64,000 nucleotides of DNA, from the NCBI GenBank assembly GCA_019009955.1, contig CM032229.1, positions 76,677,001 to 76,741,000 of the forward strand, in the 5' to 3' direction. This document shows positions 58,632 to 64,000 of the stretch, in pieces; positions within the stretch are counted from its first letter, which is position 1; every line of letters begins with the position of its first letter. The position numbers were made by a program, and so were the translations under genes. The DNA comes from Riptortus pedestris (lineage: Eukaryota > Arthropoda > Insecta > Hemiptera > Alydidae). Below the pieces are notes generated by a model, which saw only the letters and a program-made list of their open reading frames with translations, made no database searches and had not been told where the DNA came from.

Positions 58632-58782
58632 TAGATAGATAGATAGATATATACAGTTTTGAACGGACCTCATTTTCGTCATCTCCTGGATAGGATCGAT
58701 GGACATTTGAAGAAAAATTTCGAAAATTCCGTCATGAGTACAACCTCAATAGCTGATTTCCCTTAAGGGAAATCTGCTAAAA
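58015..58782 (+). mobile_element. HLE1 copy, complete, type-2-like interior
   Basis: It starts GTTCGTCACGCAGGAGCTGCGTAGACTAAGCAGATTTCCCACGTG. The interior has CCGCCAGAGCTCTCGGCGGAAAG (a type-2-like GC-rich segment), GCAAATATCTCGGTTAATATTC, TCCGACGTATAGTAACGGAG, the C-rich tract and CCGCTAGAGCGG. A TA array lies at 58569-58629, followed by (GATA)n to about 58650. The intact end is CCCTTAAGGGAAATCTGCTAAAA. It is among the best-preserved copies at its 3' half. Confidence 0.88.
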
Positions 58783-58849
58783 TACGAATAACTCTTTTAA
58801 TATAGGAATGCAAATGAATGTGTAGAGTAACAATTTTAGAGCATCAATA

Positions 58850-59000
58850 TTTTAACAACATTGGTTCTATAACATTTGTCCATAGTAATCGCCTCCCTTC
58901 AATTCCTTGTCCGATTTCAGCCGTTAACGAATATGAACATTAGACTTGAATTAAACGGTTAAATATTGATTATGATATAGATGAAATAATAATTTTTGGG
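58850..59000 (+). mobile_element. Small HLE1 interior remnant
   Basis: It retains ATTGGTTCTATAACATTTGTCC, TCCGATTTCAGCCGTTAACGAATATG and AACGGTTAAATATTGA. No termini and no TA array. Confidence 0.6.
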
Positions 59001-59084
59001 TTATGATGGACAAATCTTAATTATTTGATGACGTCATCCCTCTACATATTTGCTATACATTTGCATGAATTTCACTGTCTGTAG

Positions 59085-59546
59085 AAGTTCAATAAAGACA
59101 ATATTTGGTATTCAAGCTCTGAATAATGTGGTTCATAATATACTAACGTATTGTTAATATGGCATGGGTTGGAGTGAGGGTTTCTGAATGATTTTGGTTA
59201 ATAATCAAGATAGTAAATTAAGATATACAACAACTTTTATAGAAAATGTAATTTTCAATATGATTAGTTCTATTCAATTATTTGCTCCGAAATATAGAAA
59301 GGGAGATATTCGATTTCGCGATCTCTATCCTTACAAACTTGATCTTTATTTTTACATAAAACATTAAAATACCGTGTTTGGTGACGATCAAAAAAAACAT
59401 TTCAACCGCTAGAACGTTAACAGGCACATCAATGTAATTTTGAACGGATCTCATTTTTAGCCGATTTTTTCGTCATCTCCTGGGTAGTATAGAAGGGCAT
59501 TTGAGGAAATGTTTTCAGTACGGCCTTAATACCAGATTTCCCTTAA
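59085..59546 (+). mobile_element. HLE1 copy without TA array
   Basis: AATATTTGGTATTCAAGC, TATTGTTAATATGGCATGGGTTGGAGTG, GTTAATAATCAAGATAG, AACTTGATCTTTATTTTTACATAAAAC, CAACCGCTAGAACGTTAACAGGCACATCAA, then directly TTTTGAACGGATCTC and CATCTCCTGGGTAG. It ends AGATTTCCCTTAAC. The TA site holds no array, so array presence is not obligatory. Confidence 0.75.
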
Positions 59547-59903
59547 CTACCCAAATACTTGGAGCAAATGCCTAGCAGATTAAAATATGCCCGAGTATTT
59601 GAATCCTATTTGTTATCTATATGCTCAAATAGTTTTGTAGTACTCATGGGTCGTTTCGAGAAAAACTGACAAAGATTCCCAGTTTAGAAATAGCACCGCA
59701 AGTTAAGGTTCGGCTCTATGGTCAATGTACCCGAACCGTTACTAACCGGAAATACTTCCGGCAGGTAGTTCAAATCACTACTGCTGACTGGATCCGGTCT
59801 GCTTTCATTCTAAATACCTCCGCTTGACTGATGGCTAACTCATATGATAATATAATTTCAGGAATATTACCTTATAACATAATCCACCGAAAATCGACAC
59901 ATT
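59547..59903. other. Spacer, no gene seen
   Basis: A GC-richer patch at about 59700-59820 is not recognised. Confidence 0.4.
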
Positions 59904-60001
59904 TTAGCTATTGAGTTTGTACTCATGACGTGATTTTCGAAACATTTCCTCAAATGTCCATCGATCCTACACAGGAGTTGAAGAAAATGAGGTCCGTTAA
60001 A

Positions 60002-60066
<65 letters not shown>

Positions 60067-60405
60067 AACGCTCTTGTCCTAGTGGGAGGGGGCGGTTTAG
60101 AGGGCAAGAATTTCGAAAATTTAAAATATCTATGTTGTTATTCGACAGATTGAAAATTGTACACAATCAATTGTATTGTAAATTTGATGTTCTACAAATG
60201 TTGTAATCTACATTTTTTCTCTAAATTGAATATTAACTAAAATATTTTCGTATTTCAGGTTTCGGCAAGTTGTAAATCCTCACTCCTACTAATGTCATAT
60301 TAACAAAAAGCTGTTAAATTATGAAGCACTTTATTTGAAACCAAAATAGCAAATATTGTTCTCATTGAACTTTTACGTTTTGAGATAAATACAATAGGTG
60401 ATGCA
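59904..60405 (-). mobile_element. HLE1 copy, ends degraded, type-3 interior
   Basis: ATTTTAGCTATTGAGTTTGTACTCATGACGTG (the terminal palindrome is deleted), CATCGATCCTACACAGG, the TA array at 60004-60061, TTTGTTAACGCTCT, a G-rich tract, ATTGAATATTAACTAAAATATTTTCG, AAATATTGTTCTCATTGAACTTTTACG. The 5' hairpin is lost. Confidence 0.78.
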
Positions 60406-60852
60406 TGTGGATGAAAATCTTCGTGTAGTATTGGTGCCAGTAATAACCCATAACGTTTATTCATAAAAGTTCTACATTTACTTTTTTTTTTTAAAGAAAT
60501 GATAAATTGATGAATTACTGTATTCATCAAGTATAACTCTTCTGCAATTATATTGTACATCGTGTTTAAATAAAACACGAACTAGGTTTGTCCAGAAGGT
60601 ATTAAAACCAAACATTGAAGTATATTTAGCTTCTCAAGTTTTAAACAGTCGGTACCATCAAATTACAACAGGACATTTTTAAGACAAAATGCACACTAAG
60701 GAACAAACAAGAAGTAATATCAGGATAAGAAGAAAGTACTTAATTCATAAATTTAGTGCACACAAACGCATGAACGACAGGAGAATTGATTAAAGACAAT
60801 TCTAAATTCAAAATTAAAATGAGTTTATCTAAATTCACTAGTAAATCTAATC
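60406..60852. other. Spacer, no gene seen
   Basis: AT-rich with a T-run at 60482-60492. Confidence 0.4.
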
Positions 60853-60992
60853 GTGGGTCCGCTTCCCGTCTGGGCAATCGTTATTTATTTAGTGAGGAAC
60901 TCTTTAAATAAAATCTATAGTATCGGCCAGGATTAAAAGGGTGAAAACATGTATAAGTTGACAGTAATAAATTAAAATGGACGTTAATAAAT
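60853..60992 (+). mobile_element. tSINE copy 11, diverged
   Basis: GTGGGTCCGCTTCCCGTCTGGGCAATC (mutated B box), TATTTATTTAGTGAGGAACTC, TCGGCCAGGATTAAAAGGGTG and a tail with AATGGACGTTAATAAATAAA. Confidence 0.75.
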
Positions 60993-61018
60993 AAAATACT
61001 ATAAATTACATGTAGCCA

Positions 61019-61147
61019 TGGCATGTCTGGTTAGCCAGGTGACGTAAGGCTTTGGCCATAATCTCACTAGGAAAACCTAGAATGGTGGATTCGATTCCCG
61101 TCTGGTCCCAATTAGCCTTAGTAGTACAAAGTGGCCATTAATAAAGA
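61019..61147 (+). mobile_element. tSINE copy 12, internal deletion
   Basis: GGTTAGCCAGGTGACGTAAGGC, AAACCTAGAATGGTGGATTCGATTCCCGTCTGG (B box), then directly TCCCAATTAGCCTTAGTAGTACAAAGTGGCCATTAATAA. About 100 bp of the post-tRNA body is missing. It lies 27 bp after copy 11 in the same orientation. Confidence 0.82.
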
Positions 61148-61858
61148 ACGTTAACAATGAAATGGAAGTTAACAATGAATTGATATGTAATATTAATGCA
61201 GGGCATGCCCTCCAAAATGAAGTTTTATAATTTTTAAAAGCTACCAAAGACGAGAAATTCTAAATTAAGAATTAAATTTGTTTTAGTTAATCAATTAATG
61301 AAAAAAGTAGAAGAGTATTTTAAAACTGATGAAAAGGGCTGAAAAAATACTAAAAACAAAAACATCTATGATAATTTACACAAAGAAAATAACGCAGTAC
61401 TTTTACTGTTTCGAAGGAGTGGAAAGGGAAGCAGGAACAGATTTAAAATGTAGATGGTAGAAAAAGAATGCAGGCTAAGGAAGAAATGAAAGTGTTGTGA
61501 GTGAGAAATTTTCACCAGTATTGTACTAACAGGAGTAATTAGCTCTACTAAGTTTTTTTTTTTTCTCCCTACCTTCATTAATTCTCCTTAGCTCCACCAG
61601 CCGGCAGGGGCGCTACTATACAACATAATTAGGCCAAGCTAACAAGTAGCCTATCGACCATAGTGCCCCTTTTGGAATGTTAAATATTATTAACAGGGTT
61701 ATTTACACAGATGGATATAATGCCAATATATGCAAAAAACAGGTAAACAGACCAAAAAAAAACATTGCATTCCTTAATTCTAGCTAGGTTACATCAGATA
61801 AATCACATAAATAATAAAGAATTTAAATTTTAACAATAGACAATTTAATAATTATCTA
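61148..61858. other. Spacer, no gene seen
   Basis: A T-run at 61552-61564 and a loose inverted pair around GGGGCGCTACTATA / CATAGTGCCCC (about 61608-61672) were noted. No gene was found. Confidence 0.4.
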
Positions 61859-62030
61859 ACTTTAGAGTGGCAAATTCGATTCCCGCCTGAGCAAAGGAAT
61901 TTATTTAGTGACGATTTTTACTAAATAAAATCCGTAGTCCGTAGCCTGGCTAGAAACGGGTGGAAAGCTGTAGACAACCCGTCCCAATTAGCCTTAGTTG
62001 CAAAAAGTGGATGTGAATAAATAATTTAAT
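61859..62030 (+). mobile_element. tSINE copy 13, truncated just upstream of the B box
   Basis: TTTAGAGTGGCAAATTCGATTCCCGCC, TTTATTTAGTGACGATTTTTAC, GGCTAGAAACGGGTGGAAAGCTGTAGACAACCCG, GCAAAAAGTGGATGTGAATAAATAA. Confidence 0.85.
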
Positions 62031-62548
62031 TTAACACATAGAGCCAATTATAAATTTAGTAGCATTGTCAATTGCAACCTTTTATTCTGGGAAAGCTATG
62101 GGTCTTTTATTAGAAATAAATTTATCAACTACTTTCAAATTTAACATAAGAAATAATTGCATTTTCAAGGAAATTTTCATTGGTAGTAAAGACATATTAT
62201 TTATTTTTTTTGGTGGGGGTGCCATATTGCACCAGCTTTCTGACATGCCCGTTTAATGGACACTTTTCCATTGAATAGACAGAAAAAAAAGTTAAAAAAC
62301 TACATTTTCTGTCAGGCTACGCTTTGCTATTCATCATTCGTTTCTCTGCAATGAACTCAAGTTGTGAATATTAATTAAAGGTATATTTATATGCCATCTA
62401 ATTATGCTTCTATTTGGTATACTCGCTGTTGTAGGATATTTATTTGCTGGAAAATTCTCTAAACTACAATAGCCATTAAAAATACGGTGCCGCTCTGTAG
62501 ATGTAGTTCCAGGACAAAGAAATGGACATAATAGTAAGATTATAAAGC
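62031..62548. other. Non-coding stretch, no gene seen
   Basis: A frame at 62065-62256 shows no recognised domain. This could be the decayed upstream part of the adjacent LINE-like fragment. Confidence 0.35.
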
Positions 62549-62791
62549 TTGCTGTTTATACCAAGTATCCATTCTCACTACACGAACTTGTTTTGCAAAA
62601 CAAGGAATGCTCATAATCTCAAAACAAAATTCAAGAATATGCTTCAAACCCCCAACCAAAAATATAAATATTTCGAGAAAAACGAATCACTTTCAGGAAT
62701 ACAACTTTTTAACTCTCTGTCCGAATGCATTAAATCTATTAAAATATAATCAGTCTTTCAAAATAAATTGAAGAAATTCGTGTGTGAATGA
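62549..62791 (+). pseudogene. LINE reverse transcriptase C-terminal fragment
   Basis: One frame of 81 codons carries NAHNLKTKFKNML, then LSGIQLFNSLSECIKSI, an in-frame TAA, and SVFQNKLKKFVCE before TGA. The G(I/V)xLFNxLPxxIKxIxxxxxFKxxLKxF pattern is the usual ending of many non-LTR reverse transcriptase ORFs. The conserved Pro is Ser here, and one internal stop interrupts it. No polymerase core was seen upstream. The clade cannot be assigned from this tail. Confidence 0.45.
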
Positions 62792-64000
62792 TATTTTTAT
62801 AGACAAGATGAATACTATGAAAAATGTTCAATTAATTAAGAAATCTACAGTGGTACAGGTATGTCATAAAAATTGGTCAAAAGATAACTTATGATCAGAT
62901 AGGATAGTCTCTTGAAGGTGGGGACAGGTTTCTCATCGTTTATAAGCTTGTCGTCATATTGTGTTATGGACGTATCCTAATATGCTATATTAACATTTAA
63001 TGGTAATGAATACATTTCAATACGCCGAAGAATATTTAAGAGGAGAACTAAATGGTGGAGTGGGAGAAACGGTGGCAGCAGTCATTCAAAGGTAGAGCTG
63101 CAAGGAATTTGTTTCCAAACTGTTATATAAAGAGATAGTTGTACATGGCTGACACTGGACACATTAATAACAAACAGGTCATGGAGATTTTGCAGAGAAT
63201 CTGAATATTTTAAGATCAATCACCTTATAGGCTGGTCTTGAGGGAACTTAAAAACGGCTGAGTGCATTATCTCGGACTGCCCCCTTATGAAGCAATAGGA
63301 CAAAAACTTTTTTAACGAGTCAATAGCAACTCTACATTCAAAAATGAAAAATAAAACATTACAAAAGCCTTGTTGATATTAAAAGAAATAGATGCATTCA
63401 GGCATAATTCAATTTATTAATTATGCTTAATTATGTGTTCAACTAATATTTGGTTTTTAATGTTGTTCTTCTTTTCTTTTTACGTAATTCTTGTATTTGT
63501 TTTTAGATATATATAAAAAAATAGACCATTCTTTATTGTTGAATGCACGTTTTAATAACTTAGAGCTTCGAGCAGCGTAGGCGAAGATTATATAATAAAT
63601 CAAAATATAGTGGATGTAGTAATAATAATGTAGACTCAGATTTCTAACAACTGGTAAAGGCTCCGATGGTTTTACTAAGGGAGCCTAACCTTTGTTTGTC
63701 TAATACGTAAATGACAAAACTAATCTACCTCCTCATTCAATCAAAACCTGAAATAAAGTAAATATCTCAACCATTATTTTATTCAACAAGAACAAAATAA
63801 ATGTCATTTAATTTAACGTATATTGTTACTATTCTTTCTGTTTAAACACAAGAAGACAAGACATTTAAATAAAAAGAAATCCAGAGAATGTAAAACAAAA
63901 TGAGAAATAAGGAGAAAGAGACCTTAGTTTACTACTAAGAAGGTTGCAAGAGAAGAAATGGAGGAAGTAAGAATTTCCTTTTTACTGTTGCGCTAACACA
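62792..64000. other. Non-coding stretch, no gene seen
   Basis: AT-rich. A mildly GC-richer patch at 63020-63300 has no recognised family. Confidence 0.45.

Overview
The window looks like a gene-desert or intronic stretch of an invertebrate nuclear genome, most likely an arthropod. It is strongly AT-rich and full of stop codons, with long (TA)n arrays. The repeat content is of animal type: tRNA-derived SINEs, a Jockey-like LINE, a Penelope-like GIY-YIG fragment, a Ty3/gypsy-like solo LTR, and relics of hAT, piggyBac-like and Tc1/mariner-like DNA transposons. No intact host protein gene, tRNA, rRNA or CRISPR array could be supported. The species cannot be fixed from sequence alone. Family names 'HLE1' and 'tSINE' below are my own labels.

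Two repeat families dominate. (1) HLE1 is a Helitron/Helentron-like non-autonomous element with about 17 copies or remnants. In its forward orientation it begins AAAGTCCGTC, followed at once by a CGCAG-GGG-CTGCG hairpin and a subterminal GCAGATTTCCC. It ends with a perfect palindrome (GATTTCCCTTAAGGGAAATC) and then TGCTAAAA. A (TA)n array always sits at the same internal site, between a CCGCTAGAGCGG palindrome and GTTTTGAACGGAC. Fuller copies lie at 14592-15132, 24730-25708, 27416-27984, 31116-31989, 36359-37176, 50382-51506 and 58015-58782. (2) tSINE is a roughly 215-bp tRNA-derived SINE with a B box (GGTTCGATTCC) and a tail ending AAAGTGGACGTTAATAATAAT. It has 13 copies, three of them with perfect 12-14 bp target-site duplications.

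Layout. 1-5 kb: a perfect-stem 80-bp hairpin at 685-764, a Tc1/mariner-like MITE at 1866-2032 and an inverted-motif repeat at 3081-3626. 5-13 kb: one SINE, HLE1 remnants, a Penelope-like GIY-YIG fragment at 7646-7945 and a 295-bp-spaced direct duplication. 13-17 kb: a hAT relic with an 8-bp duplication, two HLE1 copies and a SINE fragment. 17-24 kb: nearly featureless apart from microsatellites, a foldback MITE at 22081-22243 and a short duplication. 24-38 kb: five larger HLE1 copies or fragments, a 49-bp minisatellite at 33.4-34.2 kb with a 146-bp higher-order period, a solo LTR at 35470-36122 and a GC-rich island. 38-42 kb: featureless except for one weak exon candidate. 42-52 kb: a piggyBac-like relic, more HLE1 and SINE copies, and a Jockey-like LINE nested inside an HLE1 copy. 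52-64 kb: SINEs, a 156-bp-arm foldback whose arms are open in one coding frame, an HLE1 cluster at 57.4-60.4 kb and a LINE C-terminal fragment.

There are no pathways or operons to describe. What the window records is layered insertion, with LINE-type machinery mobilising SINEs, cut-and-paste DNA elements, and HLE1 as the most abundant and least explained component.
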